From Veillonella seminalis (lineage in GTDB: Bacteria > Bacillota > Negativicutes > Veillonellales > Veillonellaceae), in assembly GCF_003992065.1 (NCBI RefSeq), contig NZ_RQUZ01000001.1, positions 1 through 64,000 of the forward strand: 64,000 nt of DNA, given 5' to 3'. A program made the position numbers and the translations under genes. The notes below the pieces were generated by a model. That model saw nothing but the letters and a program-made list of their open reading frames with translations, was not told the DNA's origin and searched no databases. Shown here one piece after another: positions 35,071-44,252 of this stretch; the stretch's first letter is position 1, and the number at the start of each line of letters is the position of its first letter.

Positions 35071-35751
35071 ATGCAACGATTAGTACCATTTACCAAAATA
35101 TTAATGACCATCGCATTTTCCGCATGGGCTGTCCTTTTGACAACGACTTATGAATTGAGCCTTTTATTAGCCTTGGAATTGGTAATTTTATTAGTTACCG
35201 GTTTGTTGGTTCGTCAATATAAAGCCGTTTTAACATTAGCCGCTTTTGCCGTATTTTTGGCTGTTGTTCAATTCCTCGGCGGCGGTACTTTGGAATCGGC
35301 GTATGTAACCGGTCTTCGTATGCTTTGTATGACGATGGTATTTATCATGCTCTTGGCGACGACCAAATTGCAGGATTTGACGGCCGCCTTGGTAACGCAG
35401 TGTAAAATCCCTTACGAATATGCCTTTATGTTTACCGCAGCACTTCGATTTGTACCGGATTTCATTGCGGAAAGTCATGCCGTTCAAGAAGCACAAGCTT
35501 GCCGCGGCCTCGCTTTGGAAGGCAATTTCTTTAAACGCTTTGCCTCCTACGGATCCGTTATTCAGCCTTTGTTGTTAAAATCCTTGGGCCGCTCCGAAAC
35601 GATGGCGTTATCCTTGGAACTTCGCGGTTTCGGCAATAAAGACCACAGCTTCGTTGCCACCGTTGGTATGCGTGCTTTGGATTATGTCGTAACAGCTGTT
35701 TTAGTGCTTATTACGATTGCCATTATTATGTATGTGCGAGGCGCTATATGA
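35071..35751 (+). CDS. ecfT: ECF transporter transmembrane subunit EcfT
   Basis: A 226-residue integral membrane protein with about five to six helices and the EcfT coupling-helix motifs AQACRGLALEG and SLELRGFG, where the Ala-Arg-Gly signatures contact the ATPases. It joins the ATPase pair to the S domain. It starts eight bases after the previous gene and its stop overlaps the start of hisJ (ATGA), so the unit continues into hisJ. Confidence 0.9.
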   Translation: MQRLVPFTKILMTIAFSAWAVLLTTTYELSLLLALELVILLVTGLLVRQYKAVLTLAAFAVFLAVVQFLGGGTLESAYVTGLRMLCMTMVFIMLLATTKLQDLTAALVTQCKIPYEYAFMFTAALRFVPDFIAESHAVQEAQACRGLALEGNFFKRFASYGSVIQPLLLKSLGRSETMALSLELRGFGNKDHSFVATVGMRALDYVVTAVLVLITIAIIMYVRGAI

Positions 35752-36698
35752 GTAATGATATTCCCGATATGAACGGTAACCAGCCTTTTAATAACAGTCA
35801 CACAACAAATGTGGCGACTCCCATCGGCCCGAAGGCGGCTCAAAATCAGTATCCCGTGGCCGGTAATAATCAGTATGAAGGGCAGTTGGCTGACGGACAT
35901 ATTCATACTGAACTTTGCCCGCACGGCAGCGGCGATAAGGTGGCAAGTATTATTGAAAAAGCCATTGAATTCGGTTTTTATAAACTTTGCATAACGGAAC
36001 ACGCACCGTTGCCAAGCGGTTTCAGTAAACGCTATAAAGGCGATCCGGAAGGTTTGGCTACGGCGTCGCTTCGCATGGATCAAGTAGAGCCGTATTTGGC
36101 TTTGGGCAATGAGCTGCAACGCGAGTACGGACAATACATTAATTTGTCGGTCGGTTTTGAAGTGGATTTTTTACCCGGCTTTGAAGCGGCTACACAGGAA
36201 TTCTTAAATATGGTGGGGCCGTATACGGGCGAAAATCTTTTATCTGTTCATTTTATGCAGGGCGCTAATGACGGTTTTTGGTGCCTTGATTATAGTGAAG
36301 CCGAGTTTGCCAAAGCGTTTGGTCAATATTTGACAAAGCAGGATGTTTTATATCGACGCTATTTTGAATTGGTATTGCAGGCGGTGCAAACGGATTTTGG
36401 TCCGCATACACCGGTGCGCATCGGTCACATTGATGTGATTAAAAAGTATCAAAAGCATTTTAATTTCAGATCGTCTTATGATCAACAGACGCAACAGGTA
36501 ATTATGGAAATCTTGCGTACCTTAAAAGTACAAAATCGTATGCTTGACTATAATGTAAGCGGGGTTTTCAAGGCAAACTGCGGTGAAATGTATCCGAGCC
36601 CTTTTATTCAGGGCATGGCCTATGTCTTGGGTGTACCGTACATGATGGGATCTGACTCACACAGCTTGGATGCGTTTGTTCGAGCCTGGAGTGTGTAG
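35748..36698 (+). CDS. hisJ: Histidinol-phosphatase of the PHP family
   Basis: A 316-residue PHP-type histidinol-phosphate phosphatase (HisJ). Metal-binding motifs are DGHIHTELCPHG near residue 50, ITEHAP, the HF of SVHFMQG, and SDSHS at the end. An extra 45-residue Asn/Gln-rich tail precedes the domain. It overlaps ecfT by four bases and is therefore read from the Trp T-box transcript, although the his operon that needs it starts only 320 bases downstream behind a terminator. That is an odd control arrangement. Confidence 0.88.
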   Translation: MSNDIPDMNGNQPFNNSHTTNVATPIGPKAAQNQYPVAGNNQYEGQLADGHIHTELCPHGSGDKVASIIEKAIEFGFYKLCITEHAPLPSGFSKRYKGDPEGLATASLRMDQVEPYLALGNELQREYGQYINLSVGFEVDFLPGFEAATQEFLNMVGPYTGENLLSVHFMQGANDGFWCLDYSEAEFAKAFGQYLTKQDVLYRRYFELVLQAVQTDFGPHTPVRIGHIDVIKKYQKHFNFRSSYDQQTQQVIMEILRTLKVQNRMLDYNVSGVFKANCGEMYPSPFIQGMAYVLGVPYMMGSDSHSLDAFVRAWSV

Positions 36699-36802
36699 TT
36701 AAAGCTCAAGAGAATAACTTGAAGCTGATATAGTCGCCCTTCCGAGCGGCGGCAAGCGTAAATCAGAAATGGGAAATCAAATAGAGAGAACAATAAGATA
36801 AT

Positions 36803-36844
36803 AAGTCTTTGGCTGTATGATTGATACAGCTAAAGGCTTTTTTA
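36803..36844 (+). terminator. Terminator after hisJ
   Basis: The stem AAGTCTTTGGCTGTAT/ATACAGCTAAAGGCTT (36803-36818 with 36824-36839) has a 5-base loop and a T run. It separates the transporter unit from the his operon. The remaining sequence up to 37018 is AT-rich with a possible his promoter but no gene. Confidence 0.85.
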
Positions 36845-37018
36845 TTTATGTTGTATTTCGCTTGAAAACATTAATTCATTCCTTAAATACATAATTGCTA
36901 TGCTTAAATGAAAGTTGACTATCCCGGTTTGAAAGTGTATTATAACTTTAATACTTTAGTTAGATGAAGAATAAAAGCAGAGATAAAACTGGATGGAAAG
37001 AGAGAGTAGGGAGCAGGT

Positions 37019-38176
37019 ATGAGACAAAAACGTTTACCACCGGGATTTCGTGATGAGTTTGGCGAAGAAGCACAGAAAAAAGCGGCCCTTAGTCACGGCT
37101 TGGCCAAATGTTTTTATGAACGGGGCTATACCAAGATTAATACGCCGCTGATTGAATACAAAAATATATTTGATGATTACGACTTGGCCGTGCAACAACG
37201 GATGTATGAAGTCGTTGACAGTTCGCAGGAACGCATGGTAGTGCGCCCTGATCTGACATTGCCGATAGCTCGTTTCTTGGCTAATATTCAAGTGAATTTG
37301 CCAAAGAAATTCTATTATATCGGTGATGTTTTGGCTATGAATCAGGCACATCGCGGCTGGGCCAATCAAGTAACGCAGGCGGGGATTGAACTGGTCGGTT
37401 ATGCTTCTGAACAAGCGGAGTTGGAATGTTTGCTGATTATTAATCAGGTCAATCGTTTATGGCTCAATAATCGCCTCTATGTGGAACTTAGCGATGCTCG
37501 TTTTGCTGAAACGGTAGTGGCGGCTCTGGGGCTCAGTGAAAATGAACGGACTGCCTTATTTGATGCTTTATTTAACAAAAACCTGCCTGTTTATGAACGT
37601 TTAATTGAATCATATGCGGAAAATACTTTATATTCATTACTTAAGATTTGGCCGCGCCTTTTCGGATCCATTGATGAAGTAAAACGTGAACTGGAGGCCA
37701 TTATTTTACCGATGAATGCGCAGCGTTTGGTGAACAGAGTCATGGAAATGGCTCAGGCCGTGCAAAAATTATCGAGTCAGCAGGTGAGGATAGATTTTAG
37801 CAGCCCCGCACCACAGCCGTATTATACGGGAATTACGTTCCGCGGTTATGTTGACGGTGTAGCCAGTTACCTGGTGAGCGGCGGTCGCTATGATAAATTA
37901 CTCGCCAATTTTCAAAAGGAACCGACTTGTGCGGTGGGCATGGGTTTTGATTTAGATGTATTAACCGAAGTGGCTCATATCGAAGTGCCGAAGGCACAAC
38001 CGATTTATGTATACGCAGAGTTCGGTGCTTGGGATAAAGCGGCCGATTATTTGCTGGCACATCCGGCCTATAGCTTGGTATTGGCGGATACATTGGCGGA
38101 AGCTCGGACGCAGGCTAAAGCTGACGGAGCGAAGCTTTATGTAGTTACAGCGGAAGGGGTGAAAGCTGATGCTTAG
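37019..38176 (+). CDS. hisZ: ATP phosphoribosyltransferase regulatory subunit
   Basis: A 385-residue HisZ, a HisRS-like protein without tRNA synthetase activity that activates and gives histidine control to the short HisG. Class II synthetase-like segments are visible: PLIEY near residue 45, RPDLTLPIARFLA, and the C-terminal GGRYDKLLANF. The anticodon-binding domain of true HisRS is absent. It overlaps hisG by eight bases and opens the his operon. Confidence 0.93.
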   Translation: MRQKRLPPGFRDEFGEEAQKKAALSHGLAKCFYERGYTKINTPLIEYKNIFDDYDLAVQQRMYEVVDSSQERMVVRPDLTLPIARFLANIQVNLPKKFYYIGDVLAMNQAHRGWANQVTQAGIELVGYASEQAELECLLIINQVNRLWLNNRLYVELSDARFAETVVAALGLSENERTALFDALFNKNLPVYERLIESYAENTLYSLLKIWPRLFGSIDEVKRELEAIILPMNAQRLVNRVMEMAQAVQKLSSQQVRIDFSSPAPQPYYTGITFRGYVDGVASYLVSGGRYDKLLANFQKEPTCAVGMGFDLDVLTEVAHIEVPKAQPIYVYAEFGAWDKAADYLLAHPAYSLVLADTLAEARTQAKADGAKLYVVTAEGVKADA

Positions 38177-38801
38177 TATTGCGTTGACTAAAGGGCGTGT
38201 GGAAGAGCAAGTCATTCCGTTGTTTGAACGTTGCGGCATCGACTGTGAACCGCTTCGAAATAAAAAGCGCAAACTTGTTATTAATTTGGGCGATAATTTA
38301 AAAGTGATTTTGGTAAAAGGTGGCGATGTCTTGACCTATTTAAATAATGGGGTGGTTGATATCGGTATCGTAGGCAGCGATATTTTGGATGAGCAGCAAA
38401 ACACGGGCTATGAGTTATTGGATTTACAAACCGGTCGTTGTCAATTCATTTTAGCATCGCTGGCAGGCTATGATATGAATGAACCGCGGCGTCACACTAT
38501 CGGCACAAAGTATCCGAATATTACGAAACGCTATTTTGCGGGCCGCGGTAAAGATGTGGAAATTATCAAAATTGAAGGTTCTGTGGAGTTGGCACCGCTT
38601 ATCGGCTTAGCGGATGCTATCGTGGATATAACGGAAACGGGTACAACTTTGCGTGAAAATAATCTTCAGATTTTTGACAAACTGAGCCCGATTTCGACTC
38701 GCTTGGTCGCCAATCCTTTGGCTCTTAAACAAAAACGGAGTGAGATTTTTGACTTGGTAGATCGGTTAAAAGCGGCTCGGCAGTCGGACGATTTTAAATA
38801 G
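38169..38801 (+). CDS. hisG: ATP phosphoribosyltransferase, short form
   Basis: A 210-residue HisG of the short type that lacks the C-terminal regulatory domain and depends on HisZ. It has the N-terminal IALTKGRVEEQ, DIGIVGSDIL, and the PRPP-binding loop ADAIVDITETGTTLREN. It catalyses the first step of histidine synthesis. The gene overlaps hisZ, as expected for a strict two-protein complex. Confidence 0.95.
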   Translation: MLSIALTKGRVEEQVIPLFERCGIDCEPLRNKKRKLVINLGDNLKVILVKGGDVLTYLNNGVVDIGIVGSDILDEQQNTGYELLDLQTGRCQFILASLAGYDMNEPRRHTIGTKYPNITKRYFAGRGKDVEIIKIEGSVELAPLIGLADAIVDITETGTTLRENNLQIFDKLSPISTRLVANPLALKQKRSEIFDLVDRLKAARQSDDFK

Positions 38802-38859
38802 CTTTGAGATATATACTTGGGATATTTAATTTGAGAAAAACAGGAGAAAGGGTAATAGT

Positions 38860-40188
38860 ATGAAAATATACAGAGAACCGTTGGCCAAGATGCTGTCTTT
38901 GGTCAATCAATATACAGCGGCCACAACAGACTTGGTTATTGAACAACAGGTACGCCAGATTATTGAAACCGTTATTGCTAAGGGTGATGCCGCTTTACGT
39001 GATTACAGCGAAAAATTCGACGGGGTGAAGTTGACGGATTTAAAGGTAAGCGAAGAAGCGTTGGTAGAAGCGTATAATTCATTGGAACCGGTGTTAAAAG
39101 AGGCTTTGGAAGTTGCCAAAAACAACATTGAAGCCTTTCACAAACGCCAAATTGACCAGAGCTTTATCGACCTTGATACACCGGGTATTATGCGAGGTCA
39201 GAAAGTGACGCCGTTAAAGCGAGTGGGCATTTATGTACCGGGCGGTACCGCCGCTTATCCGTCCACGATTCTGATGTGTGCGTTACCGGCCAAATTAGCG
39301 GGCGTGAAGGAAGTCATTATGGTGACACCGCCTCAAAAAGACGGCATAGCACTTATTGTGTTGGGGGCGGCCAAACTGGCCGGTGTTGATGCGGTGTATC
39401 AGGTTGGCGGAGCTCAGGCCGTGGGTGCCCTTGCATACGGTACCGAATCGATTCCGAAAGTGGATAAAATCGTGGGCCCCGGCAATATCTATGTGGCCAC
39501 GGCTAAACGTCAGGTGTTCGGCCAAGTATCCATTGATATGATTGCGGGACCTTCGGAAATCGGTATTCTGGCGGATGAAACGGCGAATCCCATTCACTTG
39601 GCCGCCGATTTATTGTCTCAGGCAGAGCATGATAAACGGGCACGGGCTATTTTAATTACCGATAGTGAAGTATTGGCTCATGCCGTTGCGGATGAAGTGG
39701 AACGACAACTACAGACTTTACCGCGTCAAGACATTGCCCGCACAGCCATTGAAGAACGCAGTTTTATTGCCATTATGGATTCTGTTGCCGATATGTTTAC
39801 CTTAATGAATGAAGTGGCGCCGGAACATTTGGAAATTCAATTGGCCAATGCCATGAATTATATGAGTTTGGTTGAAAATGCCGGCTCCGTATTTCTCGGT
39901 TCGTACACGGCTGAGCCGTTGGGCGATTATATGGGCGGCCCGAATCATGTATTGCCGACCAGTGGCACAGCTCGTTTTTCCTCACCTCTCGGTGTATATG
40001 ACTTTGTAAAACGCACAGCTTTTATGCAATTTTCCAAAGAACGTTTGGCCGAATTGGCACCGCATATTGCTACCTTGGCTCGTACGGAAGGTTTGGAAGG
40101 CCATGCCCGTTCCATTGAAGTGCGTTTTGACCAAACAAAAGATTTTTCCGTAACGGATGAGGCGGAGGTCGTTGGCTATGGACACTGA
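38860..40188 (+). CDS. hisD: Histidinol dehydrogenase
   Basis: A 442-residue HisD that turns histidinol into histidine in two NAD-linked steps. Zinc ligands and catalytic residues are seen in LLSQAEHD (Gln, His), VAPEHLE (Glu/His), [21 protein letters not shown] and [10 protein letters not shown]. The length is usual. CAGGAG precedes ATG 38860. Its 3' end overlaps hisB by 11 bases. Confidence 0.96.
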   Translation: MKIYREPLAKMLSLVNQYTAATTDLVIEQQVRQIIETVIAKGDAALRDYSEKFDGVKLTDLKVSEEALVEAYNSLEPVLKEALEVAKNNIEAFHKRQIDQSFIDLDTPGIMRGQKVTPLKRVGIYVPGGTAAYPSTILMCALPAKLAGVKEVIMVTPPQKDGIALIVLGAAKLAGVDAVYQVGGAQAVGALAYGTESIPKVDKIVGPGNIYVATAKRQVFGQVSIDMIAGPSEIGILADETANPIHLAADLLSQAEHDKRARAILITDSEVLAHAVADEVERQLQTLPRQDIARTAIEERSFIAIMDSVADMFTLMNEVAPEHLEIQLANAMNYMSLVENAGSVFLGSYTAEPLGDYMGGPNHVLPTSGTARFSSPLGVYDFVKRTAFMQFSKERLAELAPHIATLARTEGLEGHARSIEVRFDQTKDFSVTDEAEVVGYGH

Positions 40189-40840
40189 TTATAAAGCGGC
40201 TAAGGCCGTTAATGGCAGCGAAGCGGTTAATGATAAGGCATCGGCTTCACCGCGTAAGGCTGCGGTAACACGGGTTACGGCGGAAACAAACATTGCGGTG
40301 GCTCTTAATTTAGATGAACAAACCGGTATTGATGTGAGTACCGGTATAGGCTTTTTTGATCACATGCTAACGCTGTTTGCCAAACATGGTCGTTTCGGTT
40401 TGACGGTTAAGGCGCATGGTGATACTTATATTGATGCGCATCATACGGTAGAAGATGTGGCTCTTGCTTTGGGACAGGCTCTTACGCAGGCCTTGGGTGA
40501 TAAACGGCAAATTGAAAGATATGGTGATGCCTGGGTACCTATGGATGAAGCTCTGACTCAGGTCGTGATCGATTTGAGCGGCCGTCCCTATTTAGTATTT
40601 AAAGCAGACTTGCAAACTCCTTTGTTGGGGAGCTTCGAAACGGAATTAGTGGAAGATTTCTTCCAAGCGCTTGCCATGAACGGCCTTATGAATCTTCATG
40701 TGCGCAATGAATACGGGCGTAATACTCATCATATTATTGAGAGCATGTTTAAAGCCTTGGGCCGAGCCTTGCGTAAAAGCGTAACAGTCAATGAGGCCAT
40801 TGAGGGCATTAACTCAACTAAGAGGAGTTTAACCGTATAG
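40178..40840 (+). CDS. hisB: Imidazoleglycerol-phosphate dehydratase
   Basis: A 220-residue single-function HisB. The start ATG 40178 lies inside the end of hisD after CGGAGG; a GTG-type frame 21 bases upstream is less likely. The metal-binding motifs are seen: [57 protein letters not shown]. About 30 extra N-terminal residues (Ala/Lys/Ser-rich) precede the fold. There is no phosphatase domain; hisJ supplies that activity. Confidence 0.95.
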   Translation: MDTDYKAAKAVNGSEAVNDKASASPRKAAVTRVTAETNIAVALNLDEQTGIDVSTGIGFFDHMLTLFAKHGRFGLTVKAHGDTYIDAHHTVEDVALALGQALTQALGDKRQIERYGDAWVPMDEALTQVVIDLSGRPYLVFKADLQTPLLGSFETELVEDFFQALAMNGLMNLHVRNEYGRNTHHIIESMFKALGRALRKSVTVNEAIEGINSTKRSLTV

Positions 40841-40888
40841 AATGAAAGATTTGGCACAGTCGGTTATGAGAGAAGAGAAGGTACATGA

Positions 40889-41521
40889 ATGATTGCAATT
40901 ATAGATTATGATGCGGGGAATACCTTTAATGTGCAAAAAGCGTTCACTTATTTGGGGATTCCCAACGTGTTGACGGCGGATAAAGAAATTATTTTAAGTG
41001 CCGATGGGGTTGTAGTACCGGGCGTGGGAGCGTTTCGTCAGGCTATGGATACCTTGAAACGACGACAACTGGTGCCCGTATTGGAAAACGTGGTGACCGG
41101 TCGTATTCCTATATTAGGTATTTGTCTGGGGATGCAGTTGTTATTCGATTCGTCTACTGAGTATGGTGAAACGGAAGGACTCGGCTTTATTCCGGGAACG
41201 GTTGAGGCGATTCCGCAAGACTTGGGGATCATGGTGCCGCATACCGGTTGGAATCGTAATCGACTGCTGGATGCAACAAGTCCTTTTAGTTGTATTGACG
41301 GTGAATATACCTATTTTGTTCATTCCTATTATGTGAATTGCGATGCCCGATATATTACGGCAACCGCTGATTATGGTATTGAAATTCCGGCTGTAGTGGC
41401 AGCGGGGAATGTGTATGGCATGCAGTTCCATCCTGAAAAAAGCGCCGCCATAGGTCTTCGTTTGTTGAAGCGCTTTGGTGAAATATGCCATGGCGAATAC
41501 AAAGGGGAAGTAATGGCATAA
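40889..41521 (+). CDS. hisH: Imidazole glycerol phosphate synthase, glutaminase subunit
   Basis: A 210-residue HisH. The class I glutamine amidotransferase site is visible: nucleophile Cys in GICLGMQLLF, and the His/Glu pair in MQFHPEKS. It supplies ammonia to HisF. The usual order hisH-hisA-hisF is kept, but a gap of about 260 bases follows that carries an inverted repeat and possible promoter. Confidence 0.95.
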   Translation: MIAIIDYDAGNTFNVQKAFTYLGIPNVLTADKEIILSADGVVVPGVGAFRQAMDTLKRRQLVPVLENVVTGRIPILGICLGMQLLFDSSTEYGETEGLGFIPGTVEAIPQDLGIMVPHTGWNRNRLLDATSPFSCIDGEYTYFVHSYYVNCDARYITATADYGIEIPAVVAAGNVYGMQFHPEKSAAIGLRLLKRFGEICHGEYKGEVMA

Positions 41522-41730
41522 TAGAATTTTAGTAAGGCTGTATTAAATTTATAGCCGATGTCGTGAAAATTCAAAGACATTATTTATAGTGAAATTTGAT
41601 AATTAAAATAATTCTTAAAAGTTAGTGTTTGTTGTATATAAGGGTCGGTACTGCACATTTTTTTATAATAAAGACTAATACATTTTATAGAAAAGTTCGA
41701 TATAAAATGTAGACATATGTAAAATAGAGG

Positions 41731-41751
41731 TGTATATTATAAAATTATACA
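41731..41751 (+). promoter_or_regulatory. Inverted repeat before hisA
   Basis: TGTATATT-ATAAA-ATTATACA is a near-perfect 8-bp inverted repeat with a 5-base centre, 36 bases before hisA. A TATAAT (about 41664-41669) lies upstream in the same gap. It could be an operator for an internal promoter; the regulator is unknown. Confidence 0.35.
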
Positions 41752-41786
41752 TAATATAACAGCAGTACATAAAGGAGGGGATGACC

Positions 41787-42578
41787 GTGATTTTTCCGGC
41801 CATTGATATACAAGACAAACGCAGCGTTCGTTTATATAAAGGTGATTTTGATAAGGAAATAGTAGTTAATTACAGTCCGGTGGCACAAGCTGAAGACTAT
41901 GAGGCAGCCGGTATTAAGGCACTTCATGTGGTGGATTTGGATGGTGCTAAAGCCGGTAAACCGGTCAGTTACGATATTATTATCGGTATTCGTCAAGTTT
42001 TTAGCGGAATTATTGAAGTAGGTGGCGGCATTCGTGACGAAGAAACTATTAAAGCGTATTTAAATGCCGGTATCGACCGTATTATTTTAGGTTCGGTCGC
42101 TTTAAAGCAGGCGGAATTTACCAAAGAGATGTTGGCTACTTATGGTTCGGAACGAATTGTAATCGGTGTTGACGGCGCCGACGGCAAAGTGGCTACGGAA
42201 GGTTGGGTTGAAAAATCCGATGTGGATATGAGCCATTTAATTCGTGAGATGATGGCTGCGGGAGCTAAACATTTTATCGTAACGGATATTAATCGTGACG
42301 GTACTATGCAGGGCGTTAACCAGGAATTATTGGTTAGTTTGCATGAACAATTTCCGGAAGCTCGTATTATTGCATCCGGCGGTATTCGCAACGCCGGCGA
42401 TATTGTAGCACTTCGTGAAGTCGGTATTGTCGATTGTATCGTGGGTAAGGCTTTATATGAAGGCCCGTTAGCCTTGATGGATATTGTTGCTTTAGAAAAA
42501 AGTGAATTAGCAGGGACGTTGATCGAACCGTCGCCTTACTATACGCGACAAATTCATAAAGAATCAGCATCGTTGTAA
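41787..42578 (+). CDS. hisA: Phosphoribosylformimino-AICAR-phosphate isomerase
   Basis: A 263-residue HisA, a TIM-barrel isomerase. GTG 41787 is preferred because AGGAGG (41773-41778) lies eight bases before it and the protein then starts IFPAIDIQ, as in the family; ATG 41781 sits only two bases after the site. It has Asp at DIQD and VDLDGAKAG, and IEVGGGIR and ITDINRDGTM with the second catalytic Asp. It ends with an extra short basic tail. Confidence 0.93.
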   Translation: MIFPAIDIQDKRSVRLYKGDFDKEIVVNYSPVAQAEDYEAAGIKALHVVDLDGAKAGKPVSYDIIIGIRQVFSGIIEVGGGIRDEETIKAYLNAGIDRIILGSVALKQAEFTKEMLATYGSERIVIGVDGADGKVATEGWVEKSDVDMSHLIREMMAAGAKHFIVTDINRDGTMQGVNQELLVSLHEQFPEARIIASGGIRNAGDIVALREVGIVDCIVGKALYEGPLALMDIVALEKSELAGTLIEPSPYYTRQIHKESASL

Positions 42579-42665
42579 GTTAACTACTAACTTAAAAGAG
42601 TCTACCTTAAAATATAAGCCTTGATATTTTAAAGCTTATAAGAGTGATAAAGGAGTAGCGAGACC

Positions 42666-43424
42666 ATGTTGGCAAAACGTATTATCCCCTGTTTGGACGT
42701 GGATAACGGTCGTGTCAAAAAAGGGGTAAATTTTATAAATCTGGTTGATGTGGGTAATCCCGTAGAGATTGCCGCTTCCTATGAAACACAAGGTGCCGAT
42801 GAACAGGTATTTTTGGACATTACGGCGACGACGGAAGGTCGGGGGACCTTTAAAGATGTGATTTCCGCTATATCTAAAGAAGTATTTATGCCGCTTACCG
42901 TAGGCGGCGGAATTCGTACCGTTGAAGATATGCAACAGTTATTGCAGGCCGGTGCGGATAAGATTTCTTTAAATTCGGCTGCATTGGCCAATCCCCGGCT
43001 TATCCGTGAAGGGGCTGAAAAATTTGGCAATCAGTGCATCGTTGTGGCTATTGATGTGAAAACGGATCCGCTTACCGGTGAACGGTACGCTTATAGTCAT
43101 GGGGGCCGTAAAAAGACGGAGCGCTTGGCCTATGATTGGGCTCAAGAAGCAGTAGCTTTGGGAGCCGGTGAGCTGTTGGTGACAAGCATGGATAAGGACG
43201 GTACCAAATCCGGCTTTGATATTGAATTATATGAGCGTCTCGGTGAATTGGTACAGGTACCGATTATTGCTTCCGGCGGGGCCGGTACGGTGGACCACTT
43301 CGTGGAAGTTTTTACAAAAACTAAGGTAACCGGTGCTTTGGCAGCCTCTATTTTTCACTTCGGCGAAATAACGATTGCTGAATTGAAAGATGTGTTGCGC
43401 GCCCATCATATTCCGGTTCGCTAG
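42666..43424 (+). CDS. hisF: Imidazole glycerol phosphate synthase, cyclase subunit
   Basis: A 252-residue HisF that joins with HisH to form imidazole glycerol phosphate and AICAR. The typical start [22 protein letters not shown], the catalytic Asp of CLDVD and of [13 protein letters not shown], and [11 protein letters not shown] are all present. AAAGGAG precedes ATG 42666. It is followed closely by hisI. Confidence 0.97.
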   Translation: MLAKRIIPCLDVDNGRVKKGVNFINLVDVGNPVEIAASYETQGADEQVFLDITATTEGRGTFKDVISAISKEVFMPLTVGGGIRTVEDMQQLLQAGADKISLNSAALANPRLIREGAEKFGNQCIVVAIDVKTDPLTGERYAYSHGGRKKTERLAYDWAQEAVALGAGELLVTSMDKDGTKSGFDIELYERLGELVQVPIIASGGAGTVDHFVEVFTKTKVTGALAASIFHFGEITIAELKDVLRAHHIPVR

Positions 43425-43438
43425 GAGGCGTATTTAAG

Positions 43439-43807
43439 ATGGCTGAGAATGTTATATATACGGCGGGGGACAAAAAGGCAATTGATGACTTGATGCCCGA
43501 TTTTGCCAAGGGTCAGGGGTTATTGCCCACGGTGGTAGTTGATACGGTTACTAAGGAAGTACTTATGGTAGCCTACATGAATCAGGAAAGTTATGAACGG
43601 ACGTTACAATCCGGTGAAACCTGGTTTTGGTCGCGTTCACGTCAAGAACTATGGCATAAAGGTGCCACCAGCGGTCATACGCAAAAGGTGGTAAGAGCGG
43701 CTTTGGATTGTGATCGGGATACATTGCTGTTGGAAGTCATACCGAATGGACCGGCTTGTCATACAGGCGCACGGAGCTGCTTTTTTAATGAGATTAAACT
43801 CAAATAA
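43439..43807 (+). CDS. hisI: Phosphoribosyl-AMP cyclohydrolase
   Basis: A 122-residue HisI, single-function. Family motifs are [25 protein letters not shown], the Asp cluster DCDRDT and the zinc cysteines in [19 protein letters not shown] is in the gap after hisF. The HisE activity is on a separate gene just downstream rather than fused. Confidence 0.96.
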   Translation: MAENVIYTAGDKKAIDDLMPDFAKGQGLLPTVVVDTVTKEVLMVAYMNQESYERTLQSGETWFWSRSRQELWHKGATSGHTQKVVRAALDCDRDTLLLEVIPNGPACHTGARSCFFNEIKLK

Positions 43808-43846
43808 AAATAGTTTGGGAAGGCTTAATAAGAGAGAGGGACTATT

Positions 43847-44170
43847 ATGACGCAGGAATTGGCGGAATTATATGAAGTCATTAAGAATCGGCAATTGAAG
43901 CCGAAAGAAGGGTCCTATACGAATTATTTATTCGAAAAAGGACTGGATAAGATTTTAAAAAAAGTAGGCGAAGAGGCTACCGAAGTGGTTGTTGCGGCCA
44001 AAAATGAAGGCACTGAAGAACTTGTCAGTGAAACAGCGGATTTACTGTATCATGTATTGGTTTTGTTGGTTGAAAAAGGAATTCCTTATGAAGCAATAAC
44101 CGAAGAATTGGCTCGTCGTGAAGGACGCATCAGCAAAACAACGGATAGACCTGAAATAAAGAATTTGTAG
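43847..44170 (+). CDS. hisE: Phosphoribosyl-ATP pyrophosphatase
   Basis: A 107-residue HisE of the MazG-like fold. It shows SYTNYLFEKGLDKILKKVGEEATEVVVAAK with the acidic metal-binding helix residues and ADLLYHVLVLL. It performs the second step, after HisG. A terminator follows directly, so it may be the end of the main his transcript. Confidence 0.96.
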   Translation: MTQELAELYEVIKNRQLKPKEGSYTNYLFEKGLDKILKKVGEEATEVVVAAKNEGTEELVSETADLLYHVLVLLVEKGIPYEAITEELARREGRISKTTDRPEIKNL

Positions 44171-44178
44171 CCTGTGTA

Positions 44179-44207
44179 GGTCCACCCGAGAGCGGTGGGC
44201 CTTTTTT
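44179..44207 (+). terminator. Terminator between hisE and hisC
   Basis: The stem GGTCCACC/GGTGGGCC (44179-44186 with 44194-44201) has one wobble pair and six T. It splits hisC from the rest of the operon. Confidence 0.8.
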
Positions 44208-44252
44208 AAAAGGCATATCTTTGATGGATATAAGAAGAAAGAGAGCTTGGGT

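Noticed and set aside
35682-36134. Minus-strand frame of 150 codons over the ecfT-hisJ junction
   Set aside because: It is the shadow of two well-supported plus-strand genes and has no start signals.
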